A stretch of DNA of 64,000 nt from Eremothecium cymbalariae DBVPG#7215 (taxonomy: Eukaryota; Ascomycota; Saccharomycetes; Saccharomycetales; Saccharomycetaceae). The DNA lies in assembly GCF_000235365.1 (NCBI RefSeq), contig NC_016456.1:833457-897456 (forward strand). Reading direction: 5' to 3'. The position numbers were made by a program, and so were the translations under genes. The notes under the pieces are model-generated. The model was not told the origin of the DNA. It was given only the letters and a program-made list of their open reading frames with translations, and ran no database searches. Position 1 is the stretch's first letter; every line of letters begins with the position of its first letter. Positions 30,936-40,308 of this stretch are shown one piece after another.

Positions 30936-32486
30936 TCACTGCTTTTGCGATCCCACCGTCATCGCGTTATTGGAAGCAGACTTGAAGGCAACATCCCTGT
31001 GGGAGACTTTACGATTGCTTTGGATGTCGCTAATTTGGATCTCCTTTTCAGAAATCGACAGGTCAGCATTTGTACCGTAAGATCCGTCATTACTCATCTT
31101 GCTTCCTCTAGGGCTTATCTTCCTTCTCAACTTAGCCATCCAAACGGCGACCGGTTGGTTGACGGGCGACTCGTGGCCTTGGAAAATCAAGACGTCGTAT
31201 ATCAAAGCCCCCAAACACCCACCAATAAATGGTGCTGTCAATATAACCCAGAAGAAGTGCTGATGTTTACTCCAGAGCAGCGATCTATCAAAACCGACAG
31301 TCCACATAGCGAGTCGCGGACCTATATCACGCGCTGGATTTAAAGCTGCTCCTGTCTGGTATGAACCAGCAGCCAATAGAGCAAAAATCAACAAGAATAA
31401 CATCACAGGGAACAAATCCGGAGACAGACAGGTATAGGGATCAGTAAGTGAAAAAATTCCCAAGATCAACAAGGCACCAATGACCAATTCGCTAATAAAC
31501 TGTCTGCTTGGAGTCAAGTACGGCAAAGGAACCACGGAGAAACAGCCAATGACAGCCTCATTGGTTCTCCAATCAGGAAAGTTTTCCAATATAACAGAAT
31601 GATAATACCAAAACGTCAACAAACCACCAAAGTAACCACCCAGCATCTGCCCGGCCCAGTAAATAGGAACTTTTCTAGCGGGCAACCCTCTAAAAAAATA
31701 GTTGGCCAACGTCACCACAGGGTTCAAATGCCCACCGGAAATCGCCGATCCCCCAGATGCATAGAAACCCAAAACAACTCCAGCGGCCCAGCATAGCGAC
31801 ACAGAAACACCTGATCCAGCAACATCCGGCGTGACCAAGTACTGCAGGTATGAGATTGTATCTGCAGAAAGCGACCCCTCGTCCAATTTGGAAAGAAACA
31901 AACGAGTACGCGATTGTGACGACGTCCTCACCTGCGCAACCACCGCATCTCCAAAAAATACCAAAACGAGCGTCCCCAAAAACTCGGCGAAAAACTCCTT
32001 GAGATACCGGTCCTTGAACTGCGACCACTGGTTGATGGGCTGATAATTAGAGGGCAAAACAGTCGGAGTCTGCGGATTCTGGTAAAGAGCCTTGGACTTG
32101 ACCATCATCGGAATCGACGTTTGATCCTCTTCCTCTTCATCGTGCCTCATCCCATCCCCGATATACTCCGAAAACGTCGAACCAGACCTCCTGGCACCGT
32201 CCATCTTCTGGCCCTTGGACGCCTTCAAACTGCGGTTTCTAATATTAGCTGCAATCGCACTGGTGCTTGGAACAACCTCCTGCATGGGGAATGGCACTCC
32301 GCCAGATTCCGACGCCACATATCCAGCCACCCCCGCGCTTTCCCTTCCACCACCAGACCCCTGCCTCTCCATATCAGGATGCAAGCTCAAATCCCGCCCA
32401 AACGCAACCTCACCAGACTCACCATGATTACCCAAATCTCTCCCCTTCCCCGTTTCTTGATACGAAATTCCAATATTCTCACCCAT
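30936..32486 (-). CDS. FPS1: Fps1-type aquaglyceroporin (glycerol export channel)
   Basis: 516 aa, plasma membrane MIP channel with six transmembrane helices between about residues 160 and 435. Pore half-helix motifs are GGHLNPVVTL (NPV at 255-257) and ALNPARD (NPA at 383-385); Asp after NPAR is the glycerol-facilitator mark. S. cerevisiae Fps1 has the unusual NPS and NLA here, so this protein is closer to canonical. The N-terminal regulatory segment LYQNPQTPTVLPS (residues 134-146), adjacent to the first helix, is conserved with yeast Fps1, as is GHESPVN after the last helix. The N-extension is shorter (about 160 versus 255 residues) and so is the C-tail, so Hog1/Rgc-type gating inputs may differ. 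Divergent from GUT1, joining glycerol movement and phosphorylation. Orientation agrees with YLL043W. Confidence 0.93.
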   Translation of the reverse strand: MGENIGISYQETGKGRDLGNHGESGEVAFGRDLSLHPDMERQGSGGGRESAGVAGYVASESGGVPFPMQEVVPSTSAIAANIRNRSLKASKGQKMDGARRSGSTFSEYIGDGMRHDEEEEDQTSIPMMVKSKALYQNPQTPTVLPSNYQPINQWSQFKDRYLKEFFAEFLGTLVLVFFGDAVVAQVRTSSQSRTRLFLSKLDEGSLSADTISYLQYLVTPDVAGSGVSVSLCWAAGVVLGFYASGGSAISGGHLNPVVTLANYFFRGLPARKVPIYWAGQMLGGYFGGLLTFWYYHSVILENFPDWRTNEAVIGCFSVVPLPYLTPSRQFISELVIGALLILGIFSLTDPYTCLSPDLFPVMLFLLIFALLAAGSYQTGAALNPARDIGPRLAMWTVGFDRSLLWSKHQHFFWVILTAPFIGGCLGALIYDVLIFQGHESPVNQPVAVWMAKLRRKISPRGSKMSNDGSYGTNADLSISEKEIQISDIQSNRKVSHRDVAFKSASNNAMTVGSQKQ

Positions 32487-33058
32487 CGCTGCTTATACGG
32501 CAACTGACTCCAAAGCTAAAAAGTAAAACAATAATATTGGGGGAACCGCTTTTTTTTTAATAACTATAAAAAAAAACCGCTCCTGTCTCTCCTTCTCTAT
32601 ATCACAGTACCGCAAATCTCCAGAAACCTATCCAGCCTTGCAGTTTGCTTAAAACTCTCTATTACTTCTGCGATGATGAAATCCTAGTAATAATAATGGT
32701 GGCAGTTCTCGAACTTTTTTCTTTATTTACACTTCCGCAATTGTTGCATACAGATGGCCCACCCCTTCTAGGTTTTAGAACTAATGCCTTGAACCTCCAC
32801 TATCCCACAAACTCCTTTATTACGCCCGCTGTCATCAACTGCCCTTATATATATATATACACATCTGACATACATAACAATTCCAATTTAAATTGACATT
32901 TTCTTCCCTAACGAAGAAAAAAACTTAATTTAAGAAATCCCAAGACAAGAAGACATCCCCCAGAGAGCCACTGCTCTCTTTCTTTTTCCCACCGTCACCG
33001 ACGGTGTCTGCTATCTTTCCTGCTACCTTTCCTCATCATCTAACCCACCGTGGACCCG

Positions 33059-33090
33059 CTTTCCACTTTCCACTTTCCACTTTCCACTTC
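33059..33090. repeat. Short tandem repeat, CTTTCCA units
   Basis: About four and a half copies of the heptamer CTTTCCA in a row, the last one degenerate (CTTCCCC). Lies at the left edge of the GC-rich island between FPS1 and GUT1. Confidence 0.85.
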
Positions 33091-33294
33091 CCCTCACTGT
33101 TTCTCTTCAGCCCCAAACAAAATTACAAACTTACAAAATCCAACGTACGTCTCATAATAGGTCCGTACGATCCATGCGTCCACGCACATGAACAAACTTT
33201 CCAAAAAAGAACGACAAAAACAATAAAGTGGAGCTTCCCCCGTAGCCAGCCCAGCGCTCCCAGTGTCTTCCTTTCTCTCCGTTCTTCGGTCCTC

Positions 33295-33325
33295 GGTCCT
33301 ATGCCTGCAACGCAGGCATAGGACC
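33295..33325. repeat. 14-bp-arm hairpin
   Basis: GGTCCTATGCCTGC (33295-33308), loop AAC, GCAGGCATAGGACC (33312-33325); arms perfectly complementary. Intergenic, about 810 bp from the FPS1 ATG. Confidence 0.92.
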
Positions 33326-33428
33326 ACAGCACACTCCGCTATTCCGTAAACCGAATAAGCTCGCATTCCGCTTCTCCTGCTGTCGTCTGTACCTTCGAGA
33401 ACCAGAAACCCGTTTTGCATGTTGTGGG

Positions 33429-33458
33429 CCCATTTCCCGGCGGGCGCCGGGAAATGGG
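33429..33458. repeat. 14-bp-arm hairpin
   Basis: CCCATTTCCCGGCG (33429-33442), loop GG, CGCCGGGAAATGGG (33445-33458); perfect arms. Arms share no sequence with the neighbouring hairpins. Confidence 0.92.
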
Positions 33459-33625
33459 TCTGCGGGACGCAGAACTCTCCTTCTGTGTGTCGGCGGTAGA
33501 CAGTGCAACTCCCCCTCCCCCGCGCCCGTCCCGCGTTCCCGCCGGGAATGGCTCGTGTCTCTTGCGTGGGCACAAAGTCGCGGTTTCAAGTTTGTTTTTG
33601 TGCCCTTCTTGCAGCGCGGCTGGAG

Positions 33626-33652
33626 GTCGCTGGCCGCTACGCGGCCAGCGAC
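33626..33652. repeat. 12-bp-arm hairpin
   Basis: GTCGCTGGCCGC (33626-33637), loop TAC, GCGGCCAGCGAC (33641-33652); perfect arms. Confidence 0.92.
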
Positions 33653-33830
33653 AACAATCAGCCCTGCAGCCGCCTTCTTTGCCCCGCTTCTCCGGGGATA
33701 TGCATTTTTCTTTTCCGGCAGTCATGGGTGACACTTCCCACGAATGTGTGGGGTTGGGTTCTGCGCGGATCTCTCGCGCGTCCTCTTATCAATGGTTATG
33801 AAAGGTCCATGTCCCAGAGACGTGCGTGAT

Positions 33831-33878
33831 GCCCTTGCAAGGGCTGTGCGCACACACGCGCGCGCGCGCGTGTGTGTG
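33831..33878. repeat. Palindrome plus alternating purine-pyrimidine (Z-DNA-prone) tract
   Basis: GCCCTTGCAAGGGC (33831-33844) is a perfect palindrome. It is followed at once by 34 bp of strict alternation, TGTGCGCACACAC then CG repeats then GTGTGTG (33845-33878). Such (CG)n/(CA)n tracts favour left-handed DNA under supercoiling; that is established for the sequence type, not shown here. Confidence 0.85.
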
Positions 33879-34832
33879 ATCGGCCTGGGGGAATGTCGTG
33901 TACACCACGTCCAGCCAGGTGTGGCAGCTGCGCACGCCCCACACGCGCATTGTGCACCAAGTTCCGGAACCATGTCCGGCGGCCTTTCGTGGTTCCTCGT
34001 CTCCGGTGGTAGTTTGCACATCCGACGTCGTAGAAGGTAGCAAAGCGCAGTATACGGCTACTGCAGGACGGACGTGGATTACTAAGGCATCTATCTGCGA
34101 AGAGTTTGGTGTGGGCTTGTGCATGGCGGGCATACGCGGTGCAGGACAGGTGCAGCAGGGTGCAGAAACACGTTTTAAAAAAAAGATGGCCGAGCCAGAC
34201 GTGAGCTAAATTTGAACCCGGTTTATTACGCTGGGCGGCCCAGGTCGCCAGCTGCCAGGGGCGTTATTTTTTGCAGGAAAAAGGCTATATTTTTAAATTA
34301 GTGTTTTTTTATTTGTTTTTACCCCACAAGAATTTCGCAGATCAATAGTATTTTTTATGCAGAATGTCAGCGAGAAATCCACAGAAAAAATTTAGTCAAA
34401 TTCTTTTTTTTTCTTCTTTCTTTGAATAATACAAGGAATTATGATTGAACATTATACAAAGCAAAATTAAAAAAATCGTATAAAGAAGAGAGGGTTTTTG
34501 ACAAGAGTGGGAAGAACCATTATCTTCTGGAGAAGGGTCTGAAGTTGAAGACAGCAGCGAGACGTATCATATATATATAGATATACATATATATATTTGT
34601 CAGTGGAATTCTAAGAATCACCAGAAGAAAGGCCAGGTGCAGCAGAGTTTTTCGTTTGAGATTTTTCCTCTTTTCTTTATAGTTACAATCAGGAGAATCA
34701 GTGGTGGTTGTTCCGTTTCTGGTTCGGAGAGATAGTAATAAAAGTTCTGTTTGGGAGGACAAAAAATTAGTCATTTTTTTTGAATTTTCTGGATTGATTT
34801 TTCATCGGAAATAGGGCGTTATATTGGGAGAG

Positions 34833-36788
34833 ATGACTTTGAGTAAGGATCCCATGGCTGAGATTCCGCTTATTGCGTCGATAGATGTAGGCACGACGTC
34901 GACTCGTGCCATCTTGTTCAACAAGATGGGCCAGGAAGTGTCGAAGTACCAGATAGAATACTCGACGACGGCGACCAAGGACAAGGAGGCGGCCGCAGCA
35001 GCGGCTAACGGCGGGGACAAGAGTCCTCAGCAGAATGTTATATTTTCTGCGGAGGGGGTTGCTATCGAGGCCAACGAGTATGTGGAGATAGAGGTGAATG
35101 ATCCCACTCTGCGGTTCCCCCATCCGGGGTGGGTTGAGTGCAAGCCGATGAACATCTTGGCTAATGTGGTGCAGTGTTTTGCTGCGACGTTGATTTCTAT
35201 CAACAAGGTGAATGAGGACCGTGTTGCGAACAACTTCGCACCATATGTGATCACGTGCATTGGTGTGACCAACATGAGAGAGACGACGATTGTGTGGTCC
35301 AAGGAGACGGGGCTGCCCGTGGTGGACTATGGTATTGTGTGGAATGACACGCGTACGATGGACATTGTGAATGCGAAGAAGAGCAGCACGACGCTGGAGG
35401 AGTCGGAGCGTTTGAGGGCCAAGACGGGGCTGCCGGTGTTTTCCACGTACTTCTCATGCTCCAAGTTGCGCTGGTTTTTGGACAACGTGCCTGAAGTGCA
35501 GGAGGCGTACGAGAAGTCGGACTTGATGTTTGGCACCGTGGACACATGGTTAATTTACCACTTGACCAAGAACCACAACTTTGTGTCGGACGTTACCAAT
35601 GCGTCCAGAACGGGGTTCATGAACCTGGACACGTTGGACTACGACCCTGAGTTGCTGGAGTATTGGGGAATCGACCAGACCAAGGTCAACATGCCCAAGA
35701 TTTTGCCCTCCGCTTACCACTACGGCGACTTTTGCGCGCCGGAAATCACCAAGAATAAGTTGACTGAGGCGGCCTGGAAGGTCTTGCAGGACTTTGCAGT
35801 CAAGTGTGTGCCAATCCAAGGTTGTTTGGGCGACCAGAGTTCTTCTTTGGTGGGCCAGATGGCTTTCAAGGCTGGTTCCGCCAAGTGTACGTACGGTACC
35901 GGATGCTTCTTGTTGTTCAACACGGGTATCAAGAAATTGATCTCACAGCACGGTGCCTTGACCACCTTTGGCTACTGGTTCCCCAACTTAGAAGGCGAGG
36001 AAGAATGCAAGCCTCACTTTGTCCTGGAAGGTTCCGTCGCTGTCGCCGGTGCCGTCGTCCAGTGGCTAAGAGACAACTTGCGTCTGTTCCCTAGAGCGGA
36101 AGACGTGGGCCCCTTGGCATCCAGAGTTCCCGATTCTGGCGGTGTTGTGTTTGTCCCCGCCTTCAGTGGTCTGTTTGCTCCATACTGGGACTCCGAGGCG
36201 CGTGGTACCATCATGGGTATGTCGCAATTTACCACTGCATCTCATATCGCCCGTGCAGCCATCGAGGGTGTCTGTTTCCAGGCAAGAGCCATCTTGAAGG
36301 CCATGAGCTCCGACGCGTTTGGCGAAGCGGCCAAGGACAGCGATTTCTTGGAAGAACTCGTCGACGCAGGAACCTACGAACATTCTCCGTTGTCTATATT
36401 GGCCGTTGACGGAGGCATGTCCAAGTCCGATGAAGTCATGCAAATACAGGCCGATATCTTGGGACCTTGCGTCAAGGTCAGAAGATCCCCCTCCGCGGAA
36501 TGCACTGCCTTGGGTGCGGCCATTGCGGCTTCCATGGCATACGAGAACCCCGCAGACCGTATGTGGAAAGACCTAGAGGACGTCAAGACGTGGATATTCC
36601 GCGGTGGTCTAAGTAAAGAGGAAGCATTGCGTTCGTCTGACAGCGTCTCGTCACGGTTGAAGATATTTGCCAGCCAGTCCGATGACAAAGTCAGAAGAAA
36701 GAACTGGAAACGCTGGGAGACGGCCATTGAACGTACCAAGGGCTGGTTGGGAGATGCAGAAGGCAGCACCAGCACCTCTGTGAACTAG
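34833..36788 (+). CDS. GUT1: Glycerol kinase
   Basis: 651 aa, FGGY sugar-kinase family; phosphorylates glycerol with ATP to glycerol 3-phosphate for mitochondrial Gut2. Start ATG 34833 (MTLSKDPMAEIPL); the three codons upstream begin with TTG. The N-lobe phosphate-1 loop is SIDVGTTSTRAILFN at about residues 16-30. Glycerol-site motifs include NMRETTIVW and VWNDTRT, and DQSSSLVGQ lies before the hinge; the second FGGY signature GGMSKSDEVMQIQADILGP is at about 529-547. An insertion near residues 45-75 (AAAAAANGGDKSPQ) is low-complexity. Length fits fungal Gut1 (about 700 aa), longer than bacterial GlpK. Divergent from FPS1. Codon use is GC-rich and biased. Order matches YHL032C-YHL033C with RPL8 downstream. 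Confidence 0.95.
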   Translation: MTLSKDPMAEIPLIASIDVGTTSTRAILFNKMGQEVSKYQIEYSTTATKDKEAAAAAANGGDKSPQQNVIFSAEGVAIEANEYVEIEVNDPTLRFPHPGWVECKPMNILANVVQCFAATLISINKVNEDRVANNFAPYVITCIGVTNMRETTIVWSKETGLPVVDYGIVWNDTRTMDIVNAKKSSTTLEESERLRAKTGLPVFSTYFSCSKLRWFLDNVPEVQEAYEKSDLMFGTVDTWLIYHLTKNHNFVSDVTNASRTGFMNLDTLDYDPELLEYWGIDQTKVNMPKILPSAYHYGDFCAPEITKNKLTEAAWKVLQDFAVKCVPIQGCLGDQSSSLVGQMAFKAGSAKCTYGTGCFLLFNTGIKKLISQHGALTTFGYWFPNLEGEEECKPHFVLEGSVAVAGAVVQWLRDNLRLFPRAEDVGPLASRVPDSGGVVFVPAFSGLFAPYWDSEARGTIMGMSQFTTASHIARAAIEGVCFQARAILKAMSSDAFGEAAKDSDFLEELVDAGTYEHSPLSILAVDGGMSKSDEVMQIQADILGPCVKVRRSPSAECTALGAAIAASMAYENPADRMWKDLEDVKTWIFRGGLSKEEALRSSDSVSSRLKIFASQSDDKVRRKNWKRWETAIERTKGWLGDAEGSTSTSVN

Positions 36789-37335
36789 AGCATCTGAAAT
36801 GATGCACGATGTTGCGCAGCGAATTTTACAACGAACTAGAACTTGGTGAACTTTATAAAAGATGAAATGAAGGATGAAGGATGATACGATACCTACGTAG
36901 TTGATGAATGATATATATATGATATATACATATTTGTTTTCAGAAATAAAAATAACAATAAAGGATATGCATGCATGTAGGGAGCAGCGACCGTTACCGA
37001 TTTTGCAGGGCATGGAAGGACGTGCGATGCAGATGCAGATGCAGATGCCAGAATAAAGCTAATTGAAGCTGTGACTGCCACTCACGGATGTACGGATGTA
37101 CTTCTACATCCTAACACACCAATATATCTGTAACGCGGTTGCACTAGAAAATTTACCCACGCGATCACGCGGCTGCCGAAAATAAAAAATATGAGACCCA
37201 CGCAGCAGACCCACGCAGTTTTTACACAAACCTTTCTTGGTATAAATTTTGTGACCAAGATATATCGTCCTTCAGAAGCAAGTTTCGCTACTCGAAGTGG
37301 ATTTCCCAACTACAACTGCGTCCGACTATTCAGCA
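36789..37335 (+). promoter_or_regulatory. Spacer and RPL8 promoter
   Basis: 547 bp. The GUT1 3' side has AT runs and a CAGATG tandem repeat near 37027-37050. At 37085-37101 two overlapping GGATGTAC repeats resemble the Rap1 half-sites that drive ribosomal-protein genes in Saccharomycetaceae (10 of 12 bases to ATGTATGGGTGT). TATAAA at 37241-37246 lies 95 bp before the ATG. Functional role is inferred. Confidence 0.5.
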
Positions 37336-38106
37336 ATGGCTCCATCCAAGAAGGTTAACCCAGCCCCTCTATCTACCAAGTCTGCAAAGTCTTTCCATGC
37401 CAAAAACCCATTGGCCGTTTCGGAACCAAGGAAATATGGTATTGGTCAATCCATCCAGCCAAAGAGAAACTTGTCCAGATATGTCAGATGGCCAGAATAT
37501 GTCAAGTTGCAAAGACAAAAGAAGATCTTGTCCATCAGATTGAAGGTCCCACCTTCCATCGCTCAATTCCAATACACTTTGGACAGAAACACCGCTGCTG
37601 AAACCTTCAAGTTGTTCAACAAGTACAGACCTGAAACCGCTTCCGAAAAGAAGGAGAGATTGACCAAGGAAGCCGCCGCCATCGCCGAAGGCAAGACCAA
37701 GCAGGAAGCCTCTCCAAAGCCATACGTTGTCAAGTTTGGTTTGAACCACGTTGTCTCCTTGGTTGAAAACAAGAAAGCCAAGTTGGTCCTTATCGCCAAC
37801 GACGTTGACCCCATCGAATTGGTCGTCTTCTTGCCTGCTTTGTGTAAGAAGATGGGTGTTCCATACGCCATCGTCAAGGGTAAGGCCAGATTGGGTACCT
37901 TGGTTAACCAGAAGACTTCCGCGGTCGCCGCCTTGACCGAGGTCAGAGAGGGCGACGAAGCCGCCTTGGCCAAGTTGATCTCCACCGTTAACGCCAACTA
38001 CATGGAGAAGTACGACGAAACCAAGAAGCACTGGGGTGGTGGTATCATGGGCGCTAAGGCTCAAGCCAGATTGGCCAAGAGAACCAGAGCCTCCGAGGCC
38101 GCATAA
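37336..38106 (+). CDS. RPL8: Ribosomal protein eL8 (L8/L7Ae family) of the 60S subunit
   Basis: 256 aa, the same length as S. cerevisiae Rpl8A/B. Start ATG 37336 ([12 protein letters not shown], compare MAPGKKVAPAPF); an upstream in-frame extension begins at GTG and is not conserved. The core RNA-binding L7Ae/L30e/S12e/Gadd45 domain lies at about 120-220, with the motif [20 protein letters not shown]. Strong codon bias marks a highly expressed gene, and this explains long antisense frames such as that at 37369-38127. No intron. It corresponds to the YHL033C/YLL045C pair, present once here as expected in a non-duplicated genome. Confidence 0.97.
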   Translation: MAPSKKVNPAPLSTKSAKSFHAKNPLAVSEPRKYGIGQSIQPKRNLSRYVRWPEYVKLQRQKKILSIRLKVPPSIAQFQYTLDRNTAAETFKLFNKYRPETASEKKERLTKEAAAIAEGKTKQEASPKPYVVKFGLNHVVSLVENKKAKLVLIANDVDPIELVVFLPALCKKMGVPYAIVKGKARLGTLVNQKTSAVAALTEVREGDEAALAKLISTVNANYMEKYDETKKHWGGGIMGAKAQARLAKRTRASEAA

Positions 38107-38205
38107 GTTTGAGCATAATAATAACAAGAAGGATCCTACTAATTTTACTGTTTATATTGTTTGAACTAATCAATTTTTTCTCTAAACTTTTTTTTCATGC
38201 AGTGA

Positions 38206-38239
38206 GATGCGTCCGGCGGGGCACCCCGCCGGACGCATC
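38206..38239. repeat. 16-bp-arm GC-rich hairpin downstream of RPL8
   Basis: GATGCGTCCGGCGGGG (38206-38221), loop CA, CCCCGCCGGACGCATC (38224-38239); perfect arms, 100 bp after the RPL8 stop. It resembles a terminator stem in shape, but intrinsic stem terminators are not used by yeast RNA polymerase II, so a role in 3'-end formation is only a possibility. Confidence 0.93.
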
Positions 38240-38334
38240 GAGCTCGCACTTTCTCACACGGCGTTTTGTTGAAGCTCTAGCACTCCACAGCCTTGTTCAT
38301 TATAGTGGGCGAGCGAGCATACCGACTTCAGAGA

Positions 38335-38380
38335 GTGGTTGTGTGTGTTGGGAAGTACCCTCCCCAACACACACAACCAC
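38335..38380. repeat. 18-bp-arm hairpin
   Basis: GTGGTTGTGTGTGTTGGG (38335-38352), 10-nt loop, CCCAACACACACAACCAC (38363-38380); perfect arms, the longest inverted repeat I found in the window. Confidence 0.93.
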
Positions 38381-39432
38381 GTTGACGGAAGCGGGCACTC
38401 CCCCCTCGTTGAAGTGGACAGGACTGTGGTTTGTTTCGCAACATGTTAGGGTTACAGAGACGCCCAGAGAGAGTTGTATACACATATGTACAAAACGTCT
38501 CCAACCGCTGTTTCGGAACGGATTAATGCAAATTTTAATGGTTTTTGAATAACCATCCTGCGATGCGCAAAGCGTAGCGTACCTTGTCCGCCCAGCCACG
38601 CAGCTCCCTGCATACGTTGTAACGCGTTTTGGCAAGGGTGCTCTAAAAGACCGCAGAAACCTCCGCACCTTGCTGGATGCGCCCTCTATGTGCAAGCGCA
38701 GGGGGGAAGAACGAACGCCACCGCCCGTTGCCTGCTAAAACGTACATTGTTCGTCACCGTGAGAAAGACACGTAGCCCACCAGCAATGCGCAGACAGGAA
38801 AAAATGCAGCACGCTTTCACCGCCCCTCCCCCCGCGGCACGCGCGCGGCGCGCACTACCTTAAAATGCCATATGTCACCCAAACCAGGGCCAATTCGTCC
38901 TTTTTTTCCCGTTGCTATCATTGGATAGACAAACCACAAAGAAACGACAACAATGTGAAACCTGAACCCTTTGTTCCACTTTCCACAGAGATCCAAGACG
39001 CAGCAGAAAGGAAGATTCTGTTCGTTTATCCCAGAAGACGCATGCTGTGCGGGCTACATGAAAAAAAGGGAGAAGACAGAGAAAACACAGTTTTTGGCAT
39101 ATTTCCTCGTTGAAAAGAAAGAACGAGATTCTTGTTCTTGTTTTTCTCTGGAAGTATTTTATTTTTGGTTCAAAGTTTATTTATTCCCCTCATTCCCACT
39201 CACTTTTTTCTGGTGTTGTTTGATTCGTTGTTTTTATGATAGTTTTTATATTTAAAAATTAAGAGAAAATAGTACTATTTACTTTAGTTACTTGGGTCTG
39301 CTTTTACTTATACTAACTGGTAATTTCTATATCCTCCTCCTCGTCGTGCTCCTCCACCGCAGAGATAGAGAAAGAATCGTCAAAGGAAGAAGAACACGTC
39401 TTTTTTTTATTTTTTATTTTATTTCATAAATA

Positions 39433-40308
39433 ATGTCCGCTGAAACTGTGACTACGACCGCCCCTATAACTGAAACTATTGTTGTGCCAGCTGTTCCAGC
39501 TCCCTCCGCCGTCGATGCCCAGCTCGACGAGTCCCCAAGGCCCGACGTCGACCCCAACACGACGATTTTCATAGGGAATCTCACTGGCGACTGCTCCGAA
39601 GACGATCTCAAACAGGTGTTTGGCTTGGACGTGGACGTGGAAATCCCCTCCAACAAGACGGGCAAGTTCTACAAGCAGAGGTACGCGTTTGTCAAGTTCC
39701 CTGTCAAAATCGACTTTGACGCAGTCAAAGAAAAATACGATAAAACCGTGGTGAAGGATAGAGCCATCTACATCCGGCAGGCCCTGACCAGGGAACAAAG
39801 AGATCAACAGAAACAACAAAAAAGGGGTGGGTTGAACGCGAGGGGGACCAGTAGTCGCCGGGGCAAAAAGTTTGTTCGGGGCCAGGCTGTTCCTGCGCCC
39901 CCGCAGAGAGAAAAGGTCCCGTTAGACCAGATGCAGAGATCTTTCGACACGTTGTACGTCAATAATATCCCCTATTACGCGACCAAGGAGGAGATCGCAG
40001 AGTTCTTTGGCACCAAGGCAGAACTTATTGTTTTGCCCATGAGACGTATGCGTGACACCGTTTCGAACCGGTATTTCTACTCCAAGTCGATGAATCGGGG
40101 TATCGCCTTTGTCGCCTTCGAAGGCATGAGCGAGGGCGATGACGCCATCACCAGGAAAATGGAAGAGTTCCAGTCCAAGACTTTGAAGGACAGAGAAATC
40201 ACCGTAGATGTTGCGGCTACTAAACCTGAGTCCGACGACCAGCTCGGTGCAGCCGCCGCTGACACTGCGGGTAATTTGAGTATTAGCAATGCGTCTCACC
40301 CACACTGA
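39433..40308 (+). CDS. SBP1: Two-RRM RNA-binding protein, Sbp1/Rnp1 type
   Basis: 291 aa. RRM1 spans about residues 43-125, with RNP2-like IFIGNL and RNP1-like YAFVKF. RRM2 spans about 168-260, with LYVNNI and GIAFVAF. Between them S. cerevisiae Sbp1 has a long RGG box that binds eIF4G and represses translation; here the linker has only a few RG/RGG units (RGGLNARG, VRGQ) and basic residues, so this function may be reduced. Sbp1 is 294 aa and Rnp1 is the shorter ohnolog; this single gene stands for both (YHL034C/YLL046C). It lies between RPL8 and the ABC transporter, as in yeast. N-terminal 40 residues are Thr/Pro/Ala-rich and disordered. Confidence 0.88.
   Translation: MSAETVTTTAPITETIVVPAVPAPSAVDAQLDESPRPDVDPNTTIFIGNLTGDCSEDDLKQVFGLDVDVEIPSNKTGKFYKQRYAFVKFPVKIDFDAVKEKYDKTVVKDRAIYIRQALTREQRDQQKQQKRGGLNARGTSSRRGKKFVRGQAVPAPPQREKVPLDQMQRSFDTLYVNNIPYYATKEEIAEFFGTKAELIVLPMRRMRDTVSNRYFYSKSMNRGIAFVAFEGMSEGDDAITRKMEEFQSKTLKDREITVDVAATKPESDDQLGAAAADTAGNLSISNASHPH

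Larger units (their letters stand above)
32487..34832. other. 2.3-kb divergent spacer of FPS1 and GUT1 with hairpin cluster
   Basis: No convincing gene. From about 33200 to 34260 the sequence is GC-rich, unlike the AT-rich flanks. It has a CTTTCCA tandem repeat (about 33059-33090), three perfect hairpins (33295-33325, 33429-33458, 33626-33652), a 14-bp palindrome, and a 34-bp alternating purine-pyrimidine tract (33845-33878). Open frames of 70-160 codons occur in several overlapping frames on both strands, which is what GC-rich DNA gives; none has a homologous pattern or credible start. 34260-34820 is AT-rich GUT1 promoter with T-runs and TATATA around 34569. Confidence 0.6.
38107..39432. other. 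1.3-kb spacer between RPL8 and SBP1 with two long hairpins
   Basis: No gene identified. Two strong hairpins sit 100-270 bp after the RPL8 stop. A GC-rich part continues to about 38860, ending in CCCC and GCGC runs (38821-38856). From 38880 the sequence is AT-rich and includes the SBP1 promoter and 5' leader with T-runs just before the ATG. Confidence 0.55.

Noticed and set aside
33094..34209. Many overlapping open frames of 70-160 codons on both strands between FPS1 and GUT1
   Set aside because: They overlap in several frames, arise from GC-rich composition, lack ATG starts in many cases, and show no domain or coherent hydrophobic/charged pattern.
37369..38127. 252-codon antisense frame over RPL8
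   Set aside because: It is the mirror of strong codon bias in a ribosomal-protein gene; the sense product is clearly eL8.
38206..38239. Bacterial-type intrinsic terminator
   Set aside because: The stem has no following T-run and the genome is a yeast, where Pol II does not use such terminators.
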